A stretch of 54,054 nucleotides of DNA from Paludibacteraceae bacterium (GTDB taxonomy: Bacteria > Bacteroidota > Bacteroidia > Bacteroidales > Paludibacteraceae), in the NCBI GenBank assembly GCA_016283095.1, contig JAEEMG010000045.1:1-54054 (forward strand), in the 5' to 3' direction. Position numbers and translations under genes: made by a program. The notes below the pieces were generated by a model. The model was not told the DNA's origin. It saw nothing but the letters and a program-made list of their open reading frames with translations, and searched no databases. Shown here in pieces: positions 17,082 to 26,265 of the stretch (position 1 is its first letter; every line of letters starts with the position of its first letter).

Positions 17082-18050
17082 ATGATGACAGTGATTTTGA
17101 AATTGGTCCTACTTATCGTGGGCTTTGTTGTACTTATTTATGGTGCAGATTTTTTTGTAGACGGTGCGTCGAAACTGGCTAAACGGTTTAATATCCCGTC
17201 TTTCATAATAGGACTGACAATTTGTGCGTTGGGAACAAGTGCTCCGGAGTTGGCGGTGAGTGTCACAGCCTCAATATCGGGTGCGAACTCGTTGGCCATT
17301 GGTAATGTGTTGGGCTCCAATTTCTTCAATTTGATGGTAGTGCTTGGCGTCTGTGCGGTTATCAATCCTATTCCTGTTACAAAAAATCTGTTGCGACGCG
17401 ATTATCCGGTATCTGTGGCCGCAATCACATTGCTGTCTGTGTTCCTGATGTCAGATTCAGATGTCAGCCGTATGGAGGCAGGAATATTGTTCACTTTTTT
17501 GATCGGATATATAGTGTGGACAATCGTCGACACGAAGAAACATCCGGAGACGGCAGAGCCAGAAGCGGAGGATAATGAGGAGTTTGTGCCCTGGAAATGT
17601 GCACTTTATATAATCGGTGGTTGTGCGGCTATTGTCCTTGGTGGAGATTTGGTAGTGGAGTCGGCAAAAGTGCTAGGTGGAGCTATGGGAATGAGTGAGA
17701 AACTTATCGGTTTCACTATCTGTGCGATCGGAACATCATTGCCTGAGCTCGTCACTTCATACACTGCGTCGAAGAAAAACCAGAATGATATGGCGATGGG
17801 CAACGTGATCGGATCCAACATATTCAATATCCTATGTATCCTGGGACTTTCTGGTTTGATCTCTCCGATCGCTATTGGAGACGCGAATATAAACGCCACT
17901 TTGATAGATTGTGGAATCAACGTAGGAGTCTGCATCCTGGCTTATATCTTCTGTATAACAGGAAAGAGGGTTGACCGTTGGGAAGGATTTGTTCTTATCG
18001 GAATTTATCTGACATATATGGTATACAATATTGTGAAAGACATGTTCTAA
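17082..18050 (+). CDS. Calcium/sodium antiporter, CaCA family
   Basis: A 322-residue inner-membrane protein with about ten membrane segments and the two inverted alpha repeats of the YrbG/CaCA family: GTSAPELAVSVTASISGANS...GNVLGSN and GTSLPELVTSYTASKKNQ...GNVIGSN. It exchanges cations, probably Ca2+ for Na+ or H+, across the inner membrane. The start overlaps the KdsC stop region; ATG at 17082 or 17085 was preferred to an upstream TTG. The acidic cytoplasmic loop (PETAEPEAEDNEEF) lies between the two halves. Confidence 0.9.
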   Translation: MMTVILKLVLLIVGFVVLIYGADFFVDGASKLAKRFNIPSFIIGLTICALGTSAPELAVSVTASISGANSLAIGNVLGSNFFNLMVVLGVCAVINPIPVTKNLLRRDYPVSVAAITLLSVFLMSDSDVSRMEAGILFTFLIGYIVWTIVDTKKHPETAEPEAEDNEEFVPWKCALYIIGGCAAIVLGGDLVVESAKVLGGAMGMSEKLIGFTICAIGTSLPELVTSYTASKKNQNDMAMGNVIGSNIFNILCILGLSGLISPIAIGDANINATLIDCGINVGVCILAYIFCITGKRVDRWEGFVLIGIYLTYMVYNIVKDMF

Positions 18051-18051
18051 C

Positions 18052-19023
18052 ATGAAGACACTAACTAACATAATTAAATTGACTCGATTGCCGCTACTCT
18101 TGCTTGTGGTGGCAATACAGATTGTGACTCACTACTACATTGTTGAGCCGATGGTAAACCATGCGGATGGAGAGGTGCAGATGGACACATTGCCGTTGAC
18201 ATTGTGCGTGTTGGCTACAGTGTTTACTGCATTGGGAGGTTTTTTGGTGAATGACTATTTCGATGTCAAGATCGACAGAATCAACCGACCTATCACACGC
18301 ATAGTCGACCTGTTTGTTTCGCGAGACACCATTTTCAACCTGTACATTGGAGTCACTACTATTGCAGTTGTCAGTGCAGGAGTGTTGAGTTACATCGCGT
18401 CGGCATTCGACTATTTCTTTATTTTCGTGGCGGTAGTCGGACTCTTGTGGTTCTATTCGTCAAGTTACAAGCGCACACCGTGGGGAAGCCTGTTGCTTGC
18501 TGTCGCTGTTGCTATGATTCCAGTGATAGTCTGTATGTACGACAACTGGTTCATACTCATGCATGAGATGTCGATGCAGATCGGTCAGGAGAGTATGATG
18601 GCATTGACAGCCTTCCTTAATAATATTCTCACTAAAGCTGTGATATTTGGAGTGTTGCTGGCTGCATGGATAATCGTCGTCGACATTATCAGAGCGATGA
18701 TTGAGGAGAAAGGAGAGCGAGAGATGGAATGCCACTCTTTGCCAATCGTATACGGACATACAGTAGCCAAAGTGGTTTGTTATGTTGTGATAATCTTGGC
18801 GGCAATTGGGTGTGGAAAAGTGGCGTTAGAGTCGACGGCATATCTCTCTACGAAAGCGATCAACTACTTACTGTTCACTATAGCTCCGTTGTCTATAGGC
18901 CTGTGTTTCCAGTTAAAAAAGAGCAAAATACGACTGGATTATATGATTTGTACAGGAATAATTTATGCGATTGCAATTTTTATGGTTACATTTGTCGTGC
19001 TCTTAGGCTATTATTACGAATAA
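18052..19023 (+). CDS. UbiA-family prenyltransferase
   Basis: A 323-residue integral membrane protein with about nine membrane segments. The first Asp-rich motif NDYFDVKIDRINRP (residues 71-84) marks the UbiA superfamily; the second is less clear (DIIRAMIEEKGERE). Bacteroidales homologues in this gene order are often annotated as geranylgeranylglycerol-phosphate geranylgeranyltransferase, but UbiA members acting on quinones look much the same, so the acceptor is not settled. It follows the exchanger by one base and ends the run that starts at 15754. Confidence 0.85.
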   Translation: MKTLTNIIKLTRLPLLLLVVAIQIVTHYYIVEPMVNHADGEVQMDTLPLTLCVLATVFTALGGFLVNDYFDVKIDRINRPITRIVDLFVSRDTIFNLYIGVTTIAVVSAGVLSYIASAFDYFFIFVAVVGLLWFYSSSYKRTPWGSLLLAVAVAMIPVIVCMYDNWFILMHEMSMQIGQESMMALTAFLNNILTKAVIFGVLLAAWIIVVDIIRAMIEEKGEREMECHSLPIVYGHTVAKVVCYVVIILAAIGCGKVALESTAYLSTKAINYLLFTIAPLSIGLCFQLKKSKIRLDYMICTGIIYAIAIFMVTFVVLLGYYYE

Positions 19024-19129
19024 AAATGAATAAAAACATAGAATTGTTAATATATTATTGGAAAAAGATATAGAAATTTGACAATTTTTATGCATATTTG
19101 CAAGTATATTGGCAAAACGAAATATAGTA

Positions 19130-20089
19130 ATGAAGAAATTAGTATTATTAATAGTTGGGTCCTTCTTGCTAACGATGGTGTCGCATGCAAGAGTCAAGCG
19201 AGTATGCAATGCTCCTGAGGTGAATGCGGAATACAGCACCCTTGAGAATGCTTTGTTGGATTGTGCCGCTGGAGACACGATTTACCTTGAAGCTTCAGGT
19301 ACAGAGTATGGTCCTGGTGATGCGTATGGATTTGATCCGATTCGAATCACAAAGCCAATAACAATCATTGGCCCTGGCTATTTGTATAAGGAAAATAAGG
19401 TAGTGAACTACACTACGGGAGAGAGTTTCATAGCAAGTCCACTACGTATCTATAGCAATAACGTGACACTTTCGGGATTGTTGTTGAACAATGTGGAGGT
19501 ATACGGAAATGAGTGTACAATTGCCAAATGCCAGATATTAGCCGGTTCACAGACTGCGATTGAGGTGGCTGATACAGTCAACGGATGCATCATCCGTCAG
19601 AATTTCATCGTAGGAAATGTTCAGGGTAACGGCTTCCCACAGAATGTCAACGTCTCTAACAATATCATCTGTGGAGTTGTGAGCAGTATGGAAAGAGCTC
19701 GTATTGAGCGCAACACATTTGGAAAGTTCAACAGATTCGGTGGCGTCTACAACCTAAGATTCTGCACATTGATTGAGAATGTGATGAATTATGACCTTAA
19801 GAAATCAAGAACTAACACTTGCTCGTTCTTGAATAATTTCAATGGAGATTTCCGTCAGGAGATGACAAATCCAGATTTCTCATTAGACTGCAATTATAAG
19901 ATTAAGGAGACAAGTAAACTTTACGATATGGCATCTGATGGCGATCAGCTTGGCGCTTACGGAGGTGCGATGCCATATGTCACAAGTGGTTTGCAGGATA
20001 CTCCTGTGATTGAAAGTTATGTCGCTGCAAATGAGGCAAACCAAAGTGTTGGCCTTGAGGTTACAATCAAATATAAAATGGAGAAATAA
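19130..20089 (+). CDS. Secreted parallel beta-helix protein
   Basis: A 319-residue protein with a signal peptide (MKKLVLLIVGSFLLTMVSHA), chosen over a TTG seven codons upstream. Repeats of about 20-25 residues (NNVTLSGLLLNNVEVYGNEC, then AIEVADTVNGCIIRQNFIVG and NVNVSNNIICGVVS) form a right-handed beta-helix like that of pectate lyases and other polysaccharide-binding proteins. No catalytic motif is evident. No sorting tail is visible at the C-terminus, unlike its neighbour 2 bases downstream, with which it is surely cotranscribed. Confidence 0.8.
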   Translation: MKKLVLLIVGSFLLTMVSHARVKRVCNAPEVNAEYSTLENALLDCAAGDTIYLEASGTEYGPGDAYGFDPIRITKPITIIGPGYLYKENKVVNYTTGESFIASPLRIYSNNVTLSGLLLNNVEVYGNECTIAKCQILAGSQTAIEVADTVNGCIIRQNFIVGNVQGNGFPQNVNVSNNIICGVVSSMERARIERNTFGKFNRFGGVYNLRFCTLIENVMNYDLKKSRTNTCSFLNNFNGDFRQEMTNPDFSLDCNYKIKETSKLYDMASDGDQLGAYGGAMPYVTSGLQDTPVIESYVAANEANQSVGLEVTIKYKMEK

Positions 20090-20091
20090 TC

Positions 20092-21057
20092 ATGAAAAAG
20101 ATTTTTGCATCTATATATGCTGTTGCGATTGCAATGTCAAGTGCTTTTGCAGAGGTAATCACTACAGAGTATTTCTTTGACGAGGATCCTGGTTTTGGCA
20201 AGGGCTACAAGGCTGGTGTCACTACTAACGGAACTATCAAATTCAAGGCAAAAGTAAGAAACTTGAACAATGGTTTCCACACTCTATATGTAAGAGGTAA
20301 GAACTATGATGGCTGGTCACACTGTGTAGCTATCCCTGTTACAATGTTCGAGAAAAGTTCGGAAATCGTTGGATCGGAATATTTCTTTGATGTTGATCCA
20401 GGAGAGGGAAAAGGAAAGTTTGTTGAAACTTCAGCTGAAGCAACAGCTGCAATCTCTATCAATGAGGAGGATTTGTCTAAGTTGAAACATGGTTTCCATG
20501 AGTTGTATTCAAGAGCATTGTCCAACACTAACACTTGGACTTCTCCATTCAGCACTCCTTATGTTTACCTCCCTGTTGTTAGCCAGGTGAAACGTGCGGA
20601 GTTTTATATCGACAAGGACCCAGGTGAGGGTAATGGTAAACCAGCTGCTAGCTTCGGATCTAGTGTCGCTTTCCAGATCAATACAGGTACAATGAAGGAG
20701 GGAAACCACACTCTGTATATCCGTACTTTGGATCAAAAAGGTAATTGGAATGTAGATTACGGTATTCCTTTCGTTTTCAGTTATGCAACTGGCAGTGTGC
20801 ACTGGAGAGATAATGTGTCTATATCGCCAAACCCAACAATGTTCAACTTTGATGTGAACATTGACGACAAGACTGGCTCAAGAGCTAATATCTCTATTGT
20901 CGCTCGTTCTGGTAAGGTCGTGGCTGAAGAGGTTCAACAGTCAACTCAGACTGGTAAAATCAACATCAATGTCAAGGATTTGGCTCCTGGTGATTATCAG
21001 GTGATTGTTGAGTGTGCAGGTGAAACTTCTGTTCGTCACCTTGTTATCAAACGATAG
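20092..21057 (+). CDS. T9SS substrate with triplicated D-x-DPG-x-G module
   Basis: A 321-residue secreted protein: signal peptide MKKIFASIYAVAIAMSSAFA, three repeats of about 75 residues, and a C-terminal type A sorting domain of the type IX secretion system (SPNPTMFNFDVN, GDYQVIVECAGE, VRHLVIKR at the end). Each repeat opens with E-(Y/F)-(F/Y)-(F/I)-D-x-DPG-x-G-x-G and closes with a G-x-H-x-LY-x-R motif and an aromatic residue. The opening resembles a metal-binding loop. Similar proteins occur widely in Bacteroidota, but I know of no assigned function. It forms a two-gene operon with the beta-helix protein. Confidence 0.82.
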   Translation: MKKIFASIYAVAIAMSSAFAEVITTEYFFDEDPGFGKGYKAGVTTNGTIKFKAKVRNLNNGFHTLYVRGKNYDGWSHCVAIPVTMFEKSSEIVGSEYFFDVDPGEGKGKFVETSAEATAAISINEEDLSKLKHGFHELYSRALSNTNTWTSPFSTPYVYLPVVSQVKRAEFYIDKDPGEGNGKPAASFGSSVAFQINTGTMKEGNHTLYIRTLDQKGNWNVDYGIPFVFSYATGSVHWRDNVSISPNPTMFNFDVNIDDKTGSRANISIVARSGKVVAEEVQQSTQTGKININVKDLAPGDYQVIVECAGETSVRHLVIKR

Positions 21058-21093
21058 TTTTTGCAGAAATGCACTGTGAAATATAAACAGATA

Positions 21094-21125
21094 AAAGGTG
21101 GACTTTTACGGTCCGCCTTTTGTGT
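21094..21125 (+). terminator. Intrinsic terminator after the T9SS substrate gene
   Basis: AAAGGTGGAC (21094-21103) pairs with GTCCGCCTTT (21111-21120), with one G-U pair, followed by a short T tract. Confidence 0.75.
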
Positions 21126-21230
21126 TAATACATGACTTCGTAGTTTGTGCAGTTTCTCCAATATGAAACTTGCTCTTCTGCGAAAATGATGGAATCCAAT
21201 AACCAAATAAAACGAAGAATTCCAGACGAA

Positions 21231-22043
21231 ATGAAGAACTTGATTTGTAAATTGTTAAATGTTATATTGTTGACGTTGCTTTCCTATTCTGCGTCTGGAC
21301 AGGAAAGCCTGAATGATATTTTTATTCAGCTGAAAGGAGACTCTGTTGCGGATGCTCAGAAACTGTCATTGACAAAAAAGGCTGAGAAAATATTGTTGGA
21401 CAGTTTAAAAAAGACAAAGTCTTTCGCACCGTCTTTCAACCATCCTGAAATAGGACGTGTGTTGTCTGACGACAATAAAGTATGTATCTATTCGTGGGCT
21501 TTCCAGTTGTCTGACAAAAGCTATTTTTACAGTTCTATCGTACAGACCAAACTGAGGAAAGGTTCTCGTGTTGAGGCTCTCACAATAAAGAAAATGCCTT
21601 TCTTGCCTCAGCCGACGGAAAGAATCCAGCGTCACAACTGGTATGGAGCTCTCTACTATAAGATAGCCCATGTGAAGTACCGTCGCGACAGCTACTATAT
21701 TGTGCTTGGATGGGCAGGATATTCCGCAATCACCCATTATAAACTGATTGATGTCCTTCGTGTGGACGGATCTGGCAGACCTTCATTCGGAAAACAGGTG
21801 TTGAAGAAGAAGGGCAGACAGACATGGAGCCGCCACGTCTTCGAATATAATGCGGAAGGAAAAATCGTGTTGAATTATGATGATGCGGCTAAAATGATTG
21901 TGTTCGACCATCTTGTGCCGGAAAGTATGATGTTCACGGATATACCTTCATATTATGGACCGGATTTCACTTATGACACCTATAATCTTCATGAAGGCAA
22001 ATGGTTTTACAACAATAATGTTGATGTAAGAAACAAGGAGTAA
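21231..22043 (+). CDS. Secreted protein of unknown function
   Basis: A 270-residue protein. The ATG at 21231 starts a signal peptide (MKNLICKLLNVILLTLLSYS, cleaved near SASGQ); frames further upstream lack a signal. The mature part contains VCIYSWAFQLSDKSYFYSSI, YYKIAHVKYRRDSYYIVLGW and YNAEGKIVLNYDDAAKMIVF, suggesting a beta-rich fold, but no family that I can name. Its stop overlaps the start of the DPP III-like gene (TAATG), so they are translationally coupled. Confidence 0.8.
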   Translation: MKNLICKLLNVILLTLLSYSASGQESLNDIFIQLKGDSVADAQKLSLTKKAEKILLDSLKKTKSFAPSFNHPEIGRVLSDDNKVCIYSWAFQLSDKSYFYSSIVQTKLRKGSRVEALTIKKMPFLPQPTERIQRHNWYGALYYKIAHVKYRRDSYYIVLGWAGYSAITHYKLIDVLRVDGSGRPSFGKQVLKKKGRQTWSRHVFEYNAEGKIVLNYDDAAKMIVFDHLVPESMMFTDIPSYYGPDFTYDTYNLHEGKWFYNNNVDVRNKE

Positions 22044-24094
22044 TGAAAAAAATAATTTTAAGTATTATCGCATCTGCTGCTCTGACAGCATGCGGAAATA
22101 AAGAAGAAAACAAATTGTCTGATATGGAAATGAATTTCAAATATGACGTGGAGAAATTCTACGATCTTCAGATTTTGCGTTATCAAGTGCCTGAGTTCGA
22201 GACTCTGTCTTTGAATCAAAAACTGCTGATTTATCATCTTTCGCTTGCTGCGGAGGAGGGTCGTGATATATTATTCGATCAAAACTGCAAATTCAATCTT
22301 CCGATCCGTCGCGTGTTGGAAACAATCTACACTGAGAAAATCGGTGCGGACAATGCGTCAGAGTTTGCTTCGTTGGAGAAATACTTGAAGCGCGTATGGT
22401 TTTCTAACGGTATTCACCACCACTATTCATGTGATAAGTTCCTTCCAGATTTCTCAAAAGCATTCTTCAATGCTTGTCTTGAGAAGATTGGAGACGATAA
22501 GTTGACGGGATTGCTTGCCAATGTTGCTGGCAACAGTCTTGCTGAAAAGAAGGCTTTGCTTGTCGACGTGATGTTTGAACCTGCGTTGTATGCAAAACGT
22601 GTCAATCAGGCTGATGGTCAGGATCTGATCGCTACGTCTGCCAATCATTATTATGATGGGGTTACTCAGACAGAGGTGGAGAAATTCTACGATGCTATGC
22701 GAGACACGACAGACAAATCTCCGATCTCATACGGCTTGAATTCATTGTTGACGAAAGATGAGGCAGGCAAACTTGTGGAGAAGGTCTGGAAGTCGGGAGG
22801 CATGTATGGCAAGGCGATCGACAAGATTGTCGGACATTTGAAGGATGCCCTTCCGTATGCTGAGAATGACAGACAGAAGAAAGTGATTGAACTTTTGATT
22901 GAGTTCTACAACACTGGAGATTTGAAGAAATTCGATGAATACAGCATCGCTTGGGTGGCAGACTCTACTTCTCGAGTGGATTTTGTCAACGGATTCATCG
23001 AGACATACGGAGATCCGCTCGGCTTGAAAGCAAGTTGGGAGTCGATTGTCAACTTCAAGAATGTGGCGGCAACCAAGCGTACGGAGGTTTTGAGCGAAAA
23101 CGCGCAATGGTTTGAGGATAACTCTCCCGTCGACGCAAGATTCAAGAAGAAAGAGTGCAAGGGTGTGACTGCAAAGGTGATCACAACTGCTATCTTGGCA
23201 GGTGATTGTTATCCTGCGACACCTATTGGTATCAATCTTCCTAATGCCAACTGGATCCGTGAGACTTACGGCTCTAAGTCGGTGACAATTGAGAATATCA
23301 CATACGCTTACGACCAGGCTGCAAAGGGCAACGGATTCAAGGAGGAGTTTGTCGACAGCGATGCAGACAGAGAGATGATTGAGAAATACGGTTACATCAC
23401 CGACAATATCCATACTGATCTGCACGAATGTTTAGGACATGGCAGCGGACAGTTGTTGCCAGGTGTGAGCCAGGATGCTTTGAAAGCGTATGGAGCGACG
23501 GTAGAGGAGGCGAGAGCCGATTTGTTTGGACTTTACTATGCTGCAGACCCTAAGATGGTGGAATTAGGTTTGCTTCCATCTGCTGACGCATACAAGGCAG
23601 AATACTACACATACCTTATGAACGGACTGATGACACAGCTTGTCCGCATCAACCTTGGCGACCAGATAGAGGAGGCACACATGCGTAACCGTGCGTTGAT
23701 CGCTCATTGGGTGTATGAGAAAGGTGCCGCAGACAAGGTGGTGGAATTGGAGAAAAGAGATGGAAAGACCTACGTCAGAATCAACGACTACAACAAGTTG
23801 AGAACCCTTTTCGGAAACCTGCTTGCGGAGATTCAGAGAATCAAGTCGGAGGGCGATTTCGAGGCTGCAAGAAAATTGGTTGAGAATTATGCCGTCAATA
23901 TAGATCCTGAACTTCACAAAGAGATCAAGGACAGATATGCAAAACTTAACATCTCTCCATACAAAGGCTTCATCAACCCTACATACGAGTTGGTTGAGAA
24001 AGATGGAAAGGTAGTCGACGTGAAGGTAAACTACAAAGAGGGTTACGCAGAGCAGATGCTACGCTACTCAAAGATGAATAATAATGTGGATTGA
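22043..24094 (+). CDS. Dipeptidyl peptidase III-like M49 metallopeptidase (lipoprotein)
   Basis: A 683-residue zinc peptidase of family M49, which removes dipeptides from the N-terminus of oligopeptides. The zinc motif HECLGHGSGQLLPG (H-E-x-x-G-H) lies near residue 460 and the third ligand motif EEARADLFGLYY near 488. The N-terminus (MKKIILSIIASAALTAC) is a lipoprotein signal, so the enzyme should act in the periplasm or at the outer membrane, where it could feed amino-acid uptake. The length is normal. The start codon overlaps the preceding stop. Confidence 0.92.
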   Translation: MKKIILSIIASAALTACGNKEENKLSDMEMNFKYDVEKFYDLQILRYQVPEFETLSLNQKLLIYHLSLAAEEGRDILFDQNCKFNLPIRRVLETIYTEKIGADNASEFASLEKYLKRVWFSNGIHHHYSCDKFLPDFSKAFFNACLEKIGDDKLTGLLANVAGNSLAEKKALLVDVMFEPALYAKRVNQADGQDLIATSANHYYDGVTQTEVEKFYDAMRDTTDKSPISYGLNSLLTKDEAGKLVEKVWKSGGMYGKAIDKIVGHLKDALPYAENDRQKKVIELLIEFYNTGDLKKFDEYSIAWVADSTSRVDFVNGFIETYGDPLGLKASWESIVNFKNVAATKRTEVLSENAQWFEDNSPVDARFKKKECKGVTAKVITTAILAGDCYPATPIGINLPNANWIRETYGSKSVTIENITYAYDQAAKGNGFKEEFVDSDADREMIEKYGYITDNIHTDLHECLGHGSGQLLPGVSQDALKAYGATVEEARADLFGLYYAADPKMVELGLLPSADAYKAEYYTYLMNGLMTQLVRINLGDQIEEAHMRNRALIAHWVYEKGAADKVVELEKRDGKTYVRINDYNKLRTLFGNLLAEIQRIKSEGDFEAARKLVENYAVNIDPELHKEIKDRYAKLNISPYKGFINPTYELVEKDGKVVDVKVNYKEGYAEQMLRYSKMNNNVD

Positions 24095-24314
24095 CGCTGC
24101 ATAAGGGTAGGAAAATATGAAGACAAGAGTTGCGGAGAAGTGAAAAAAGTGGGATCCTGCGAGTTTGTACGGACAAGCAGGAAAAAAACTTTGTCTTTTG
24201 TTGCTTATTGTTAAAAAAACTTTGCGTAAAATGAGCGATAAAGCAAATAATTCACTATTTTTGCTCGTGACTTTGTATAAAAGGTAGAATATTAACGAAA
24301 TTTATAAATAGAAT

Positions 24315-25004
24315 ATGGAAGTAAAAAAATCCGCTAGCGCGAGCCTAGAGAATAAGTCGCACGACTTTCTTTTGATGGGTCTCGTTGTTGCTTTGGGTTT
24401 CCTATTCATCATCTTCGAATGGACTACTACAGACGTTAAGAAGATTGAGACAGAGGATTCTCAGGCCATCTTTGAAGAGGAGGAGATGATGGAGGTGACT
24501 GTCCAGAAAGACGTTCCGCCACCACCACCAGCAGCTGTAGCTCCACCGCCAGTAGTCGCACCAGAGATCAAGGTGGTAGAAAACACAGTAGAGACAAAAG
24601 ACATTGAGATTAAATCATCAGAGGAAACAGGTGAGGCTGTTGAGGCTGCTCCTATAGACAATGGTCCAGAAGAGGTAGAAGAGGAGGAAATCTTCATGCG
24701 TGTGGAGAAGGCTCCTTCATTCCCAGGAGGACAGAAGGCGATGATGGAGTATTTGATGAAGAACATCAAGTATCCGGCATCATGTCAGGAGGCAGGTATT
24801 CAGGGTCGTGTTATCGTATCATTCGTCGTTAACAAGGACGGTACAATCCAGAATGTAGAGGTTATCCGTGGTGTACACGAGAAACTTGACGCTGAGGCTG
24901 TACGTGTGGTTAAGTCGATGCCAGCATGGTCTCCAGGAGAACAGCAGGGTAGAAAGGTACGTTCAAAGTTCCAGCTTCCTGTATTCTTCCGTCTTGCAAG
25001 CTAA
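24315..25004 (+). CDS. tonB: Energy transducer TonB, copy 1
   Basis: A 229-residue inner-membrane protein with a short cytoplasmic start, a membrane segment near residues 20-38 (LLMGLVVALGFLFIIFEW), a Pro- and acid-rich periplasmic linker (DVPPPPPAAVAPPPVVAPE) and a C-terminal TonB domain (PSFPGGQKAMMEYLMKNIKY, QGRVIVSFVVNKDGTIQ). It passes energy from an ExbB-ExbD motor to outer-membrane transporters. No exbB or exbD is in the window. The N-terminal 35 residues are almost identical to those of the second copy at 25497. Confidence 0.93.
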   Translation: MEVKKSASASLENKSHDFLLMGLVVALGFLFIIFEWTTTDVKKIETEDSQAIFEEEEMMEVTVQKDVPPPPPAAVAPPPVVAPEIKVVENTVETKDIEIKSSEETGEAVEAAPIDNGPEEVEEEEIFMRVEKAPSFPGGQKAMMEYLMKNIKYPASCQEAGIQGRVIVSFVVNKDGTIQNVEVIRGVHEKLDAEAVRVVKSMPAWSPGEQQGRKVRSKFQLPVFFRLAS

Positions 25005-25025
25005 TTATAAATAGCCAAGATATTT

Positions 25026-25060
25026 AGAGGGTGTATCAATTTGATACATCCTCTTTTTTG
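25026..25060 (+). terminator. Intrinsic terminator after TonB copy 1
   Basis: AGAGGGTGTATCA (25026-25038) pairs with TGATACATCCTCT (25042-25054), with one G-U pair, followed by a T run. Confidence 0.88.
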
Positions 25061-25082
25061 TTTGTAGAGACGTCCACAATAG

Positions 25083-25330
25083 AATTCGTAATTCATAATG
25101 CGTAATTGTTTGGAAAATACATCTGATGGGATTTATCCGATGAAATATGGCATTGCCCTCGTAGTGACACACGAACGTGTGTGTAATGATCAATGCGTAA
25201 TTCGTAATTATTGTAAATACGCCCGGAGAATTGGATTTTACCGTAGGGGCGATCCCTTGTGGTCGCCCAGATTCGGATCCCCTGTGACCGTCACAATATT
25301 ACGCTGTCAGACGTTACATGTTGGTAGACT
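25083..25330 (+). repeat. Modular 3' repeat: heptads, TTGTT block, GGGGC palindrome, GTCAGACG module
   Basis: The 492-base gap between the two TonB genes holds no gene. In the sense of the upstream gene it contains AT heptads (AATTCGTAATTCATAATGCG, 25084-25103), a block with ATACATCTGATGGGATTT (from 25116), an ACACACGAACGTGTGTG palindrome, more heptads, the palindrome from CCGTAGGGGC to GGTCGCCC (25241-25268) and the module TTACGCTGTCAGACGTTACA (25300-25319). The order is the same as at 44691-44995 (reverse) and 53380-53645. Confidence 0.7.
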
Positions 25331-25496
25331 TGTATGCGAGAAAATCTACCGTGCTTTTTATTTTTTCAGGGGATTGTGTGAAAAAAATGTTAAAAAAGAG
25401 CGAAAAAATGAGAAGAAAATGCGGTAATGCAAATAATTAATTATATTAGCCAGTGAGATAGATATAATAATATATTAACCTTAAATTTAATAGCTT

Positions 25497-26174
25497 ATGG
25501 AAGTGAAAAAAAATGCAAGTGCGAGCTTGGAGAATAAGTCGCACGATTTCCTTTTGATGGGTCTTGTCGTTGCTTTGGGCTTCCTTTTCATTGTCTTCGA
25601 GTGGTCGACAGTAGATGTTAAGAAAACAGCACCTATAATGACAGACGAATATTTTGTTACTGAAGACTTGGTTCCAGTCACTATACAGAAACCGAATCTT
25701 CCACCTCCAGCATTAGCCGCACCACCACGTGTGATTGCTCCTGTTATCAAACCGGTAGAAAATAATGTGGATGTTGATCCTGTAGAGGTAGTGCCAACAG
25801 ATGAACCTATTACTTATGAACCTGTAGTTACAGAACCAGAGGTTATAGATGAGGATATTATTCACGTTCGTGCTGAGATTCAGCCATCATTCCCAGGTGG
25901 ACCAGATGCTATGATGAAATTCTTGAAAGAAAATCTTAAGTTCCCTAGTATTTGTGCAGAGAATGGAATTCAAGGACGTGTTGTTGTCTCATTCGTGGTT
26001 AATAAGAATGGCTCGATTGAGCAGGTTGAGGTACTTAGCGGTGTACATGAGAGACTTGACGCAGAAGCTGTACGTGTGGTTAAATTGATGCCAACTTGGA
26101 CTCCAGGTCAGATGCAGGGCCATGCTGTACGTACAAAGTTTATTTTGCCTGTGACATTCCGTATGGCAAACTAA
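25497..26174 (+). CDS. Energy transducer TonB, copy 2
   Basis: A 225-residue paralogue of the preceding TonB. Residues 1-37 match closely (MEVKKNASASLENKSHDFLL...), the Pro-rich middle is different (LPPPALAAPPRVIAPVIKPV), and the C-terminal TonB domain is again conserved (PSFPGGPDAMMKFLKENLKF, QGRVVVSFVVNKNGSIEQ). The duplication is in tandem, with a repeat-filled gap. Each copy has its own terminator, so expression may be independent. The divergent linkers suggest different partner transporters or reach. Confidence 0.92.
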   Translation: MEVKKNASASLENKSHDFLLMGLVVALGFLFIVFEWSTVDVKKTAPIMTDEYFVTEDLVPVTIQKPNLPPPALAAPPRVIAPVIKPVENNVDVDPVEVVPTDEPITYEPVVTEPEVIDEDIIHVRAEIQPSFPGGPDAMMKFLKENLKFPSICAENGIQGRVVVSFVVNKNGSIEQVEVLSGVHERLDAEAVRVVKLMPTWTPGQMQGHAVRTKFILPVTFRMAN

Positions 26175-26199
26175 TTATAAATAGGTAAGATATTAATTT

Positions 26200-26228
26200 A
26201 GAGCGATGAGAAATCATCGCTCTTTTTT
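26200..26228 (+). terminator. Intrinsic terminator after TonB copy 2
   Basis: AGAGCGATGA (26200-26209) pairs with TCATCGCTCT (26214-26223) around a GAAA tetraloop, followed by six T. Confidence 0.92.
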
Positions 26229-26265
26229 GTGGGTAAATACAGAATCTTTATGTAGAAATCTAATA

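Noticed and set aside
22742-23425. A 227-codon minus-strand open frame inside the DPP III-like gene
   Set aside because: The plus strand has a clear M49 peptidase with zinc motif here; the antisense frame has no recognisable motif or promoter.
24155-24182. Hairpin TCCTGC/GCAGGA considered as terminator of the DPP III-like gene
   Set aside because: It is followed by A, not T, on the plus strand, so it lacks the release signal.
25098-25427. A 109-codon open frame between the TonB genes
   Set aside because: It is composed of the modular repeat (heptads, GGGGC palindrome), and its product matches only translations of the same repeat elsewhere.
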